Part shown: piece after piece, positions 31,301 to 34,835 of the stretch
How positions within the stretch are numbered: the first letter of the stretch is position 1
How the letters are laid out: every line of letters begins with the position of its first letter
DNA from: Bedellia somnulentella
Taxonomy: Eukaryota > Arthropoda > Insecta > Lepidoptera > Bedelliidae
Assembly (NCBI GenBank): GCA_963576735.1
Contig: OY755197.1
Location: 8,878,501-8,942,500 of the forward strand
Reading direction: 5' to 3'
Length of the DNA stretch: 64,000 nt
Notes under the pieces: model-generated
What the model was told of the DNA's origin: nothing
The model's input: the letters and a program-made list of their open reading frames with translations, nothing else
Database searches by the model: none
Position numbers and translations under genes: made by a program

Positions 31301-33625
31301 TCGGCGGCCTAATCCTCGACCAAGCGGTGGACCACTTCCGCGGCTACGAGCTGTTCCAGCCGATCGTCAACGGCATCGGCGGCAACCTGGTGTGCGTGCA
31401 GTCGTCGCGGCTCGCCACCGCGCTGCACCGCGCCGCCGCGCCCGGCCAGCTGCCGGATGGGGTGCCGCTCGTGGACTGGCCGTGGAGGATTTTGTTGTGG
31501 GGGAGTAAGTAGAATGATAAATTTGCTATGTAACAGTGAAAGAATTTCGAAATTCGGTCCAGTAGTTCCGGAGACATAAGCGTTTATAGAGACTACGAGA
31601 AAAAAATATGTTTTAGTATGCAAACGAACCAATATAATGGCCACGGAGCATTTTGTTGTGGGAAAGTAAGTATGTTTAAAGCGATCCTTGATAAATAACT
31701 ATGTAACAGTGTAAGAATCATTCAAATCAGACCAGTAGTTCCTGAGATATAAGTTGGTTATAATAATGTTGTGTAGTGTCGGCTTAGAATAGCACTACCC
31801 CATTTCTTCTGGTGGGTGTACGTAAGAGGCGACTAACGGTATTGGGGCTTTTAAGGTATTTTTGGGCGATGCGGATGGAGACCCATCACCAACAACCTTT
31901 ACTTTACCATCTTTTCCCCACACAACTTCCAAAAGTGGTTGAGGAATTTCTAATTCCTTAGCTCTGCTCTGGCTACCCCTTCTAGGGATTTATAGCCGTG
32001 AGTATATGTATGTATGTATTATAATAACAGTTCCTGAGGATTTTGTTTCGTTGGTTGTGGGGGAGTAAGCAGCTTGATAAGTTTGCTTTGTGACAGTGAT
32101 GATTGGTTCGAATCAGCCCAGTTCCAAGTTCCAGAAATATAAGCGTTTATAAAAATCTCAAGATTGTAATATACAAATGGTCGGCTGCCGGTTATGGTGG
32201 CGCTGGTGGATTATATGGTGGAATAAGTGGAAGATCTCATACAACGACGTTTTTCTTATCTATATAAATATAGTAACATGTAAATGTAGCTGTGTAGTGT
32301 AGGCTTTGAATAACACTACCCCATTTCTACCCGTGGGTGATCGGTATAGGGACTTTTCAAGTGATTTTTGGGCGATTGGTCACCAAAAACATTAATTATT
32401 ACCATATTTTCCCCATTCAACTTCCAAAAGTGGCTGAGGAATTTCTCATTTCAAAGCTCTGGCTACCCCTTTTACTATAAACTCCAAGACACAGGACCGA
32501 ACATCCAAAATTTAAAACTTCTCCAATAAAAGTATTAACGGCTATTTATTATAATCTCTAGAAAATTATCACTATGATGTATTTTATTAACAAAAAATTT
32601 CATCATCACAGGTCCCTCAGCAAAGGTGGCAAGGATGCTGCTAGGGCTGGCCCTCGTTGGTCAGATAGTGTTTATGATCGCTGCGGATTTCGTCGCGCAG
32701 GGCCAAGTCACGATACAGCCTGTCTATGGTGCTACTTATGTCATCTGTTCGTTGTTACAGGTTTGTACAGACATTGTGAGGAAACCCACATGGCTGAGTT
32801 GTACTTAGTCATGTGACAGTGTATTCGTCCAAAAACGGCGATAGGCCTGCCCCCTATCACGTGAGTACACTGTCCATGCAAAACGTGGGTACTCTGAACA
32901 CCAGGTGACAAAGTCACTTGATGTTCAGAAGTATTAGTACCTCTGCCAACCCCTTCGGGGATATTCGGCGTGAACGTTTATGTTATGTACAAACATACAT
33001 ACATACGCTCACAGCTTTATAACTATAAAAGGGGTAGTTAAAGCTCATACAACGCCCATGGGAAGAAATGGCTTATTGCTATTCTAACATTATCTCTGAG
33101 GGCTACAGGTTTGTTATAAGACTATTTATTAAGCTATGTCGGTTAAGAATTAACAATAAGTGATATTTGGGTTTATGTAGCTGCAGATCCATCACCAATT
33201 ATCCCTTATTTTACAATCTTTTCTCCACACCAATTTTAATGTGGCTGAGGAATTCCCAGTTCTGTAGCTCTGGCTACCCCTTTTCGGGAGATATAGCCGT
33301 GAGTATTTCCTTAATTTCCTGATCTCTACACAGACAATCTGATCTTGCATGATATCTAGACTCTGATTTGAAAACTGCATATAAACTAAAAGTTAACCGT
33401 CTAATTTACATCGTTTTATAATTTCAGGTGTGCGTCCTCCTCTATCTATCATACATCCTGGTCCACTTCATGTGGAAGAAGAAGAAGGACCCAGACAATG
33501 CGGCCATACCTTACCTCACGGCTTTGGGTGACCTTCTAGGATCAGTGTTCCTCGGCCTAGCTTTTGTGATCCTCTCCCTATTCGGCTTAGAGTACGGAAA
33601 TAACGTAGAAATTGGTGCTTTATAG
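4236..33625 (+). CDS. SLC41/MgtE-family magnesium transporter, spliced gene (10 visible coding exons)
   Basis: Multipass plasma-membrane Mg2+ transporter of the SLC41 family (eukaryotic relatives of bacterial MgtE). Joining the ten exons listed separately gives an open frame of about 452 residues from the ATG at 4268, and every junction keeps phase with GT-AG sites. Family signatures are present in both halves: PSLSGLKGN followed by [12 protein letters not shown], and PIVNGIGGN followed by [10 protein letters not shown]. These are the two MgtE-like repeats. Conserved blocks [16 protein letters not shown] and [19 protein letters not shown] also match SLC41 members. Human SLC41A1 is about 513 residues, so some N-terminal sequence is probably encoded upstream. 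The frame stays open from the ATG back to an AG acceptor at 4234-4235, so 4236 may be an internal exon start. Introns are full of retroposons. The gene is convergent with the PMCA Ca2+ pump gene. Family assignment is secure; paralogue (A1/A2/A3) is not. Confidence 0.93.
4571..4814 (+). repeat. SINE-A copy, CCCGTGGGTGATCG subfamily
   Basis: Has the diagnostic ACATTTATTATTACCATC and CCCCGTTAAGGGATTTATAA variants. Confidence 0.85.
4969..5217 (+). repeat. SINE-A copy, CCCACGGGTGTCG subfamily
   Basis: GCCGTTTAGTGCCGGCTTAG to GCCGTGAGTATATGTATG. Confidence 0.85.
5262..5458 (-). repeat. Old diverged SINE-A
   Basis: GCCACTTTTGGAACTTCAGT and GGTGATGGGACTGAAACCGC; ends in GTGCTATTCTAAGC. Confidence 0.65.
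5459..5708 (-). repeat. SINE-A copy
   Basis: ACATACATACATACATATAC to GACACTACACGG; GTTAAGGG-type subfamily. Confidence 0.85.
5917..6105 (-). repeat. Old diverged SINE-A
   Basis: CATATACTCAAGGTTAATCC, then AAAAGGGGTAGCCAGAGCTT; the 5' part is barely recognisable. Confidence 0.6.
6235..6480 (+). repeat. SINE-A copy with 12-bp target duplication
   Basis: GTATACTTTAAA at 6223-6234 and 6478-6489. Confidence 0.9.
6490..6575 (+). repeat. SINE-A 3' part
   Basis: AAGGCTGAGGAGTTTATAGT to GTGAGTATACGTATGTATG. Confidence 0.75.
6963..7068 (-). repeat. SINE-D body, duplicate copy
   Basis: AATCCGGTAGTTAATTTGTT to CATTAATTCTCATCACATAA; repeated at 7337-7447 with few changes. Confidence 0.7.
7090..7336 (+). 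repeat. SINE-A between two SINE-D bodies
   Basis: Sits between the direct copies at 6963-7068 and 7337-7447; otherwise a typical CCCACGGGTGTCG-subfamily copy. Confidence 0.85.
7337..7530 (-). repeat. SINE-D with tRNA-like head
   Basis: Reverse strand head GCCGTGGCCTAGTGGATAGG, box B GCGGGTTCAATCCTCGC (7443-7525), then AACATTTATGTGATGAGAAT body. The same body is found at 6963-7068 and, on the plus strand, at 14988-15050. Confidence 0.75.
7540..7695 (-). repeat. SINE-B 3' part
   Basis: Reverse of the tail: ACATAAACATAAACGTTCAC, GCCGAATATCCCCGAAGGGG, then up to CAGGCCTAT where it is truncated. Confidence 0.8.
8076..8320 (-). repeat. SINE-A copy
   Basis: ACATACATACATATACTCAC to GACACTACACGG. 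Confidence 0.85.
8815..8990 (-). repeat. Old diverged SINE-A
   Basis: TACCCCAAAGGATAGCCAGA, later GGGGTACTGCTATTCTAAGT and ACTACACATT. Confidence 0.5.
9376..9552 (+). repeat. SINE-A left half, split by the EN/RT element
   Basis: GCCGTGTAGTGTCGGCTTAG to GGTGGCTGAGGAAT, then the retrotransposon tail begins. Confidence 0.88.
9729..12710 (-). CDS. Non-LTR retrotransposon ORF2: endonuclease plus reverse transcriptase
   Basis: Uninterrupted 993 codons; the first ATG is at 12704, two codons after the frame's GTG. Residues ~35-265 form an exonuclease-endonuclease-phosphatase domain ([35 protein letters not shown] near residue 180). Residues ~515-770 form the RT ([74 protein letters not shown] near residue 702). 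The C-terminal part ([20 protein letters not shown]) is typical of this group. Full length and the absence of stops suggest a fairly recent insertion. Confidence 0.95.
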   Translation of the reverse strand: MTMEEPPVVLKSSPNINIVNKEGGSSGNLTKKNTLQGVSQFKLVCQNTQGFSCKELEIELFLEKYEIDCLCVTEHWLKNCELIFGFENYYLASNYCRNSKACGGSAIFLKNNIKSKIRNDIVQLSVEQVVELSCIELKNYFLICVYRPPYNQNYDKFENVMEDVLGKVFRNKKRITICGDFNVDLLQDSHLKTRLMSLFQSFNLENLFLEPTRIKTCLDNVFTNADFSSKSVINKLKSDHSGLFVSFPLEIPEPKIVIKKRHITASKVEKYINIISSKLPTCTINKNSNTSYDIFYNVLINEFNEIFNVKNVTITSKFKFCEWATPSIYRSREKLFDLYDQKAYSNNNELSEYVKKYSKIFNKVCKEAKARYLSRRIRTSDNKVKTVWNIINTQTGRGKPCDQEFCVRSDKGLTTSNEEIACIFEKYFTDIPSKTTEYLNTSVIKAQHLLQQNVDRCETLFCFKDVSPTDIEKCFKSFKLKSSEDIWGMSVKVCHNFIVTLAPYLADIFNECIRNKIFPNLMKHSKIVPLLKSGGDKISPDGYRPISILPVLSKIFEKLMFNQMLLHFASNKLFHPKQFGFTKGRSTTDAGVALMKHIFDSWERKNDAIGLFCDLTKAFDCADHEILFIKLEHYGIQGDALKLIKSYFSDRIQKVQINNAISPGTHVKMDVPQGSILGPFLFLVYINDLPFMVEKMSEIVLFADDTSLVFDVERNNQNIDEVNNTVSQIQTWFASNNLVLNGKKTKCIKFVLPNVRCVDNEIILNNEKLVFSDNTVFLGITLDSKLQWGPHISSLAGRLSSAAYAVRKIRHLTDVQTARLVYYSYFHSVMSYGILLWGRAADVGSIFILQKRAIRAIYNLRSRDSLRELFKTINIMTLPCQYIYENIMYVRKNQASFVKNCDRHIRNLRDNNKISVPKYRLSKIDTSFMGLCVKMYNKIPEDILNLTETKFKAAVKRNLSSKAYYYVNDYINDEVAWCHQGSVQDVSGLTPKL
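12713..13136 (-). CDS. Truncated ORF1 of the non-LTR element (SGNH/esterase-like end)
   Basis: The open frame runs from the 5' truncation point to a stop at 12713, a few bases before the ORF2 start, so the two ORFs are arranged head to tail. Visible residues include [19 protein letters not shown] and [12 protein letters not shown] hydrophobic strand followed by VGNS, then a later asparagine-rich stretch, resembles the C-terminal half of SGNH/esterase-type ORF1 proteins of CR1-like elements. This is a resemblance only. No zinc knuckle is visible and the N-terminal part is lost. Confidence 0.55.
13137..13199 (+). repeat. SINE-A right half, split by the EN/RT element
   Basis: Resumes TTCCCTAGCTCTGGCTACCC and ends GCCGTGAGTATATGTATG. 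Confidence 0.88.
13500..13610 (+). repeat. Solo 3' module of a fourth retroposon family
   Basis: GTGCCTGCTTACCCTTCGGG, then GACTATTGGCGTGAAGTT resembles the shared 3' module of SINE-A, SINE-B and the LINE, but the upstream sequence matches none of them and no TATG tail is left. Confidence 0.4.
13924..14189 (+). repeat. SINE-A copy with internal duplication
   Basis: Typical except for a ~25-bp duplication around 14118-14155 (CTCTGGTTTCTAGCTACTGG). Confidence 0.85.
14856..14980 (+). repeat. SINE-A 5' half, diverged
   Basis: CCGTAGTGTCGACTTAGAAT to ATGGAGAGCCATCACAAAAC. Confidence 0.65.
14988..15052 (+). repeat. SINE-D fragment
   Basis: GCGGGTTCGATTCCCGCTGA (box B) then GTGATGAGCATAAATGATTG and TTTCTTAGTCTCGG, matching 7385-7460 reversed. 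Confidence 0.65.
15070..15313 (-). repeat. SINE-A copy
   Basis: CACATACACATATACTCACG to GCCGGCACTACACGGC. Confidence 0.85.
15489..15593 (+). CDS. SLC41 exon 2 (first membrane segment)
   Basis: Flanked by CATTACAG and GTAAGT. It encodes 35 residues, [18 protein letters not shown] onward, including the first hydrophobic helix ([19 protein letters not shown]). This is collinear with the start of the first SLC41 repeat. Phase 0 at both ends. Confidence 0.93.
16200..16230. repeat. 31-bp perfect palindrome
   Basis: AATTATACGGAATTA, one T, then TAATTCCGTATAATT. Confidence 0.8.
16411..16681. repeat. Inverted-repeat element (GAGTTGACAC ... AAGTGAGCCG arms)
   Basis: Arms of ~43 bp at 16411-16453 and 16638-16681, about 80% complementary (both contain GAGTTGACAC, CACAGT and AGTGAGCCG). 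No ORF inside. Likely a decayed MITE. Confidence 0.55.
17032..17098 (+). CDS. SLC41 exon 3 (WEVF...PSLSGLKG)
   Basis: Acceptor TTTTCAG, donor GTAAGT, 67 nt, ends in phase 1. Encodes [18 protein letters not shown] then SGLK, the family-typical helix leading into the first G-x-K-G-N signature. Confidence 0.93.
17771..18283 (+). repeat. Outer SINE-A, interrupted by a younger SINE-A
   Basis: 5' part 17771-17984, 3' part 18219-18283 (GCTCTGGCTCTCCTTTTTTG, then TATG tail). Confidence 0.82.
17985..18218 (+). repeat. Inner SINE-A with 11-bp target duplication
   Basis: Inserted in the copy at 17771-18283 and flanked by ATGCTCTGGCT (17974-17984, 18219-18229). Confidence 0.9.
18290..18455 (-). repeat. 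SINE-C (tRNA-headed), minus strand
   Basis: Reverse strand head GTCTGCGTAGTTTAGCGGTA with box B GGATTCGATTCCCGAC, body CATGAAAACCTCATGTGGGG, tail ATTACTAATAAATAAAGAAT. Confidence 0.7.
18606..18846 (-). repeat. SINE-A copy
   Basis: CATACACTCACGGGCATAAA to GGCATTACACGGC. Confidence 0.83.
19630..19812 (+). mobile_element. RTE-like LINE 3' fragment
   Basis: Reads [13 protein letters not shown], then ...[20 protein letters not shown], with a stop introduced in the middle. Ends CCCCAATGGGAACTAACGGC then GTGAGAATATGTATATATGC. Confidence 0.8.
19920..20006. repeat. Imperfect inverted repeat
   Basis: GTATGTCATATGAGAAATGA (left) and its imperfect complement ending CACTTATCATGTGACATAC (right), ~33-bp arms around a short loop. 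Confidence 0.45.
20040..20279 (+). repeat. SINE-A copy
   Basis: GCTGTATAGTGTCGGCTTAG to GCTGTGAGTATATGTATG. Confidence 0.85.
20505..20830 (+). repeat. Interspersed repeat (CGACTTCGTCTGCATAG / AACCGACTTCAAAAAAAGG type)
   Basis: Starts near CTAGCTTTTTGTCACGACTT, then AACCGACTTCAAAAAAAGGA, GTTCTCAATTCGACCG, a poly-T run and GAACCGATTTTGATTA, CAGGGTCTGATGATGGGATC. Class unresolved. The first ~50 bp recur inverted at 22880-22935. Confidence 0.55.
21067..21240 (+). repeat. SINE-B 3' half
   Basis: ATGACAGTGTATTTGTTCAA to CCCCTTCAGGGATATTCGGC and GTGAACGTTTGAG; head missing. Confidence 0.8.
21332..21582 (-). repeat. SINE-A copy
   Basis: ACATACATACATACATATAC to GACACTACACAGC. Confidence 0.85.
21697..22293. 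mobile_element. Foldback element with ~200-bp inverted arms
   Basis: Left arm 21697-21898 and right arm 22090-22293 are nearly perfect reverse complements, from AAATAATTTTTAACAAAAAG to GAGTCGGTGCCAG, with a ~190-bp unique centre. No ORF of note. The long arms and lack of coding capacity fit a non-autonomous foldback DNA element or MITE. No target duplication was identified. Confidence 0.85.
22374..22610 (+). repeat. SINE-A copy (tail-to-tail with next)
   Basis: GCCGTGTTAGAATGTCGCTA to GCCGTGAGTACATGTATTTA; 5' end has a short deletion. Confidence 0.83.
22609..22833 (-). repeat. SINE-A copy (tail-to-tail with previous)
   Basis: ACATACTCACGCCCATAAAC to GTGAGTTCTAAGCCAGC; diverged. Confidence 0.8.
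22880..22940 (-). repeat. Inverted copy of the AACCGACTTCAAAAAAAGG repeat end
   Basis: CGGTCGAATTGAGAACACTC then CTTTTTTTGAAGTCGGTTAA is the reverse complement of 20546-20592. Confidence 0.65.
23364..23744 (+). CDS. N-terminal part of nuclease-type RT protein (C2H2 finger), frame-disrupted
   Basis: 127-codon frame with [20 protein letters not shown] and SKCH, a clear C2H2 finger of the kind at the N-terminus of R2-like proteins. It is followed by a linker ([20 protein letters not shown]). It runs into a stop within an A5T5 stretch at 23733-23742. The continuing frame (+1) picks up directly at the same place, so this is one protein split by a one-base indel in a homopolymer. No ATG at the start. 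Confidence 0.75.
   Translation: MVSSQSEKCPHCSQPRFFKGKRGLNIHISKCHNRHLTPQIIPTNLPASSLTLPSASYHVDSKLFWKELSKLKSSVPIIKRIPRGARVSVASSLTRTIKAVVENNDFESWQNLLLFSFKTLHAPKNF
23665..26226 (+). CDS. RT plus C-terminal nuclease of a nuclease-type non-LTR element
   Basis: 853-codon frame; the first ~25 codons overlap the previous frame and are probably not translated as such. RT motifs: [56 protein letters not shown] (motif A, ~residue 265), [17 protein letters not shown] (motif B) and [11 protein letters not shown] (motif C, ~346). C-terminal: [19 protein letters not shown], a Cys/His knuckle (~658), then [10 protein letters not shown] and [11 protein letters not shown], fitting a PD...D/E-x-T restriction-like nuclease. 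The last ~100 residues hold [24 protein letters not shown] rather than the FADD typical of most non-LTR elements is unusual. Confidence 0.85.
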   Translation: MRTMILKAGKICFYLVSKLCMHLKIFKLSLTQTIKNNSLAPLDTDFITKLPQNSFDINRKIKSKISDGDIRGAAQLIFSSDTLAPDTPETLLSLQSKHPTSNRGLTMPDALDQSIVAPEATAQEIMAAILSFRNGSAGGLDGLTPQHLKDLLCGSVGEHRDALLAQLTRLVNLMLSGRVCDDILDILYGANLCALNKKDGGIRPIAVGNTIRRVVSKICCKYILPDLATYFEPKQLGFGTRGGCEAAVHSARTYVAHGAGQVLLKVDVKNAFNSVDRAALLTEVKKKAPHIFNYIWQCYSKPSKLLYKENLISSFIGCQQGDPLGPAIFSLAIHPYIESIASKFNVWYLDDGTIGGEANTVLNDFQNLKLSFSSIGLDFNFNKCELYIKNCLPNEKKNEIINKFNEIAPNITVLNNDSLRLLGAPLNENSLPGFIQDKISNFNQYSERLQSINPHLAYTIIKYCLFVPKFTYFLRCCDTSRLVSALNDLDIIIRDTLSKILNCKFDNNNWDQATLPVRFGGLGVRKPSDVALPAFLSSVHSTIDLYKKIVSPSLGDTEISGMDDAKTAWIALLGPDSSVPTNMASQRSWDDILCGRIQLNLLNSASDPAQRARLMASMEPESGYWLNALPSEAIGTLLDRSTFCLGVCLRVGAKINEIHRCRCGVQVDQWGHHGLSCPRSAGRLSRHAALNDIIRRALVSAHVPATLEPPGLIRDDGKRPDGMTLLPWRNGRALIWDATCVDTLAPCHLSGSAARAGTAAANAESFKRRKYSVLINDYHFIPFAVETFGPWGNEARLFFKELSARLVEVCGDPRAGSYLGQRISLAIQRGNAASILGTLPYTDNDEFHEIFRL
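26301..27116. other. SLC41 intron 3, part after the nuclease-type element
   Basis: AT-rich, no gene or clear repeat recognised. Confidence 0.45.
27117..27229 (+). CDS. SLC41 exon 4 ([18 protein letters not shown] signature)
   Basis: Acceptor ATTTCAG, donor GTTCGT, 113 nt, phase 1 to 0. It completes the GN pair begun in exon 3 and carries the conserved LASRLST motif of the first MgtE-like repeat, then ends GNISLVQ. The intron before it is about 10 kb and carries the nuclease-bearing RT element. Confidence 0.93.
27402..27606 (-). repeat. SINE-A copy with internal deletion
   Basis: CATACATACATATACTCACG to GACACTTCACAGC; the CAACCGCATCGCCC part is missing. Confidence 0.8.
27619..27800 (-). mobile_element. 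LINE-like 3' end with TAGAA-type tail, copy 1
   Basis: On the minus strand this ends AATAAAGAGTTATTCTATTC with a (TTCTA)n tail (plus 27619-27643). The body GATCGCTTTTAGCGATAAGA is shared with the copy at 28607. Similarity may extend to ~28000. Class inferred from the tail and body; not identified to family. Confidence 0.6.
28085..28268 (-). repeat. Old diverged SINE-A
   Basis: TCCCAGCAAGGGGTAGCCAG, GATTTCCAGCTACATCGCC. Confidence 0.6.
28382..28526 (+). CDS. SLC41 exon 5 (membrane helices)
   Basis: Acceptor TTTTTTCAG, donor GTAAGT, 145 nt, phase 0 to 1. Encodes two hydrophobic stretches, [20 protein letters not shown] and [19 protein letters not shown]. Confidence 0.92.
28607..28870 (-). mobile_element. 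LINE-like 3' end with TAGAA-type tail, copy 2
   Basis: Closely matches 27619-27860 in the same orientation (shared GTTTACAGTGAGGTACAAT and GGTAGATGCACAAAACAAG). Lies 80 bp past the donor of SLC41 exon 5. Confidence 0.6.
29095..29245 (-). repeat. Old diverged SINE-A
   Basis: AGAATTCGTCAGCCACGCTT, GGTAAAATAAAGAGTAGTTG, ends near GAGCCGCCGCTAC. Confidence 0.6.
29302..29448 (+). CDS. SLC41 exon 6 ([16 protein letters not shown])
   Basis: Acceptor TTCGACAG, donor GTAAGT, 147 nt, phase 1 to 1. Contains the family hallmark [16 protein letters not shown] followed by a helix. A SINE-B copy starts only about 14 nt past the donor. Confidence 0.94.
29461..29808 (-). repeat. SINE-B (tRNA-headed), full length
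   Basis: Tail at 29463 (ACATAACATAAACGTCCACG), tRNA-like head at ~29740-29808 (reverse GATAGCTCAATGGGTAGAAC). Starts 14 nt past the donor of SLC41 exon 6. Confidence 0.85.
29826..29998 (-). repeat. SINE-B 3' part
   Basis: ACTCAAACATTCACGTTGTA to GCAGGCCTATCGCCGTGA; older than its neighbour by mutation load. Confidence 0.75.
30202..30349 (+). CDS. SLC41 exon 7
   Basis: Acceptor TATTTCAG, donor GTAGGC, 148 nt, phase 1 to 2. Encodes a helix ([19 protein letters not shown]), then a basic loop (YRNKYTKK) and [17 protein letters not shown], collinear with SLC41 proteins. Confidence 0.93.
30380..30628 (+). repeat. SINE-A copy
   Basis: GCTGTGCAGTGTCGGCTTAG to GCCTTGAGTATATGTATT; begins 31 nt past the donor of SLC41 exon 7. 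Confidence 0.85.
31010..31247 (-). repeat. SINE-A copy
   Basis: ACATACATATACTCACGGCT to GACACTACACA; ends ~50 bp before SLC41 exon 8. Confidence 0.85.
31299..31504 (+). CDS. SLC41 exon 8 (second repeat signature, GC-rich)
   Basis: Acceptor CACCCAG, donor GTAAGT, 206 nt, phase 2 to 1. Encodes [13 protein letters not shown], then [20 protein letters not shown], the second MgtE-like signature. Much more GC-rich at third positions than neighbouring exons. The last ~20 nt of the exon plus its donor recur twice in the following intron. Confidence 0.93.
31488..32180 (+). repeat. Three tandem copies of the SLC41 exon 8 donor region
   Basis: Copy 1 at 31488-31645 is the real exon end and donor (GATTTTGTTGTGGGGGA then GTAAGT at 31505). 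Copy 2 begins ~31638 (CATTTTGTTGTGGGAAA then GTAAGT at 31666). Copy 3 is at ~32036-32180 (GTTGGTTGTGGGGGA then GTAAGC at 32065). Each continues with ATGATAAATTTGCTATGTAA-like intron and a CCAGTAGTTCC-type stretch. A SINE-A separates copies 2 and 3. Confidence 0.8.
31768..32019 (+). repeat. SINE-A copy inside the triplicated donor segment
   Basis: GTTGTGTAGTGTCGGCTTAG to GCCGTGAGTATATGTATG; flanked by TTATAATAA on both sides. Confidence 0.87.
32289..32478 (+). repeat. SINE-A, 3' end missing
   Basis: GCTGTGTAGTGTAGGCTTTG to CAAAGCTCTGGCTACCCC. Confidence 0.8.
32612..32760 (+). CDS. SLC41 exon 9
   Basis: Acceptor CATCACAG, donor GTTTGT (a weak match), 149 nt, phase 1 to 0. Encodes [20 protein letters not shown] and a following helix ending VICSLLQ. 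A truncated SINE-B begins about 10 nt past the donor. Confidence 0.92.
32771..32998 (+). repeat. SINE-B, head missing
   Basis: ACATTGTGAGGAAACCCACA to GGATATTCGGCGTGAACGTT and TATGTTATG. Begins 10 nt past the donor of SLC41 exon 9. Confidence 0.85.
32996..33092 (-). repeat. SINE-A with large internal deletion
   Basis: ACATACATACATACGCTCAC joined to GCCCATGGGAAGAAATGGC. Confidence 0.65.
33165..33312 (+). repeat. SINE-A 3' half, diverged
   Basis: GCAGATCCATCACCAATTAT to AGATATAGCCGTGAGTATT; last SINE-A before the 17-kb gap. Confidence 0.7.
33428..33625 (+). CDS. SLC41 terminal coding exon
   Basis: Acceptor ATTTCAG. The exon encodes 65 residues and a TAG stop. It contains the basic loop [20 protein letters not shown] and the last helix ([14 protein letters not shown]), ending NNVEIGAL. 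The DPDN...[11 protein letters not shown] block is diagnostic for the SLC41 C-terminal half. Confidence 0.95.
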   Translation: MCVLLYLSYILVHFMWKKKKDPDNAAIPYLTALGDLLGSVFLGLAFVILSLFGLEYGNNVEIGAL

Positions 33626-34124
33626 AGTAACTAAAGATTGTTGGAATACTTTGGGTATAATGAAGATTTTAATTGCGGGTAGACAAGAATAGAAGCCTAT
33701 GTGAGGCTATAAAATAACTTTGATCTTCAGGATTATGATAATCTATGTAATTCAGGAATAATAAGAGATTTCTGTTGGTGAAAGATTTTTAGAAGCGGTT
33801 CAGTTGATATAAAGATAATAATATGCCTTAACACACAGGGCTATGCTGTGTAGGTACAAAATGTACACTGATAACATGAGTACCATTATAATTATTACCT
33901 CCGAATAACGTTCGGGTTTTTACAGTGTAAAATTGTTGTTTTACGTTACCAATGAAAGGTAGGACTCTTTATGTTTGAAAGCAGGGGGCGTCGCCCCTCA
34001 GAACTTAAATTGCAAAAAAAAACAGTGCGTAAGAGATTGTTACTACGGTTAATATTATAAAAATATTGCAAAATTGATTGATATAATAATGAAATAATAT
34101 CGTTTTACTTAAATGACATTAAAC

Positions 34125-34130
34125 AATAAA
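34125..34130 (+). terminator. Candidate poly(A) signal of the SLC41 gene
   Basis: First AATAAA after the stop codon (500 nt downstream). Others follow at 34374 and 34643. The true cleavage site cannot be told from sequence alone. Confidence 0.3.
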
Positions 34131-34754
34131 TGTATGCATTTAATTAAACTTTTAATCAAATTGTATAAGTAATCTTAATTACTGTATTTAAATGCTTCGG
34201 AAATGCATAAATACCAGAATACGAGTATTATTATATATTGTATTGTACCGTCTTATTCATTTATTTCAGCCAGGATTTGTGATAAATATGTAAAGGATAC
34301 GCGATATGATACATTCCTTTAAAATAATAAGTATTCATAGCCATTTGTAGCATTTTTTAATTCATTGTAAAATAATAAATTTGGTGCCAATTTTATGAGC
34401 TGTTGCTTTCCACTAGGTAATATTTTACTTCTTGTGTCCTTATAAGTACATTTTATTTAATATGACGGAAATGTGTAACTAAATAACTAGAAACTTAGTT
34501 CTTTTTCTGATTATATTGCAAAGAGAAATTTAAACTCGTGGAAAAATGAGCATCGTAAAAGTATTATTTGTGCAATACACATTATATCTAACTTAATAGT
34601 CTTAATTATAAAATGCCATACAAAGTATTGATTTCAATTGTAAATAAAATTCAAAAGGTACTTAGTCCATAATATCTAAGGAAAATCTGATATTAATACT
34701 GTGAAAAATATTATACGAAAAATTATTGAGTTGCGGTAAGCTTTACATATTTTA

Positions 34755-34835
34755 TGTATACAAACATATACTCACGCCATTATTTCCTATTTGGGTGGGC
34801 AAAGACTATTAATATTGATCACTATTTTGTATGAA
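34755..34835 (-). mobile_element. Degraded RTE-like LINE tail
   Basis: Reverse complement of the LINE terminus (ACATATACTCACGCCATTAT, then GGGTGGGCAAAGACTATT). Only ~80 bp remain. One of the few retroposon traces in the 33-50 kb interval. Confidence 0.6.
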
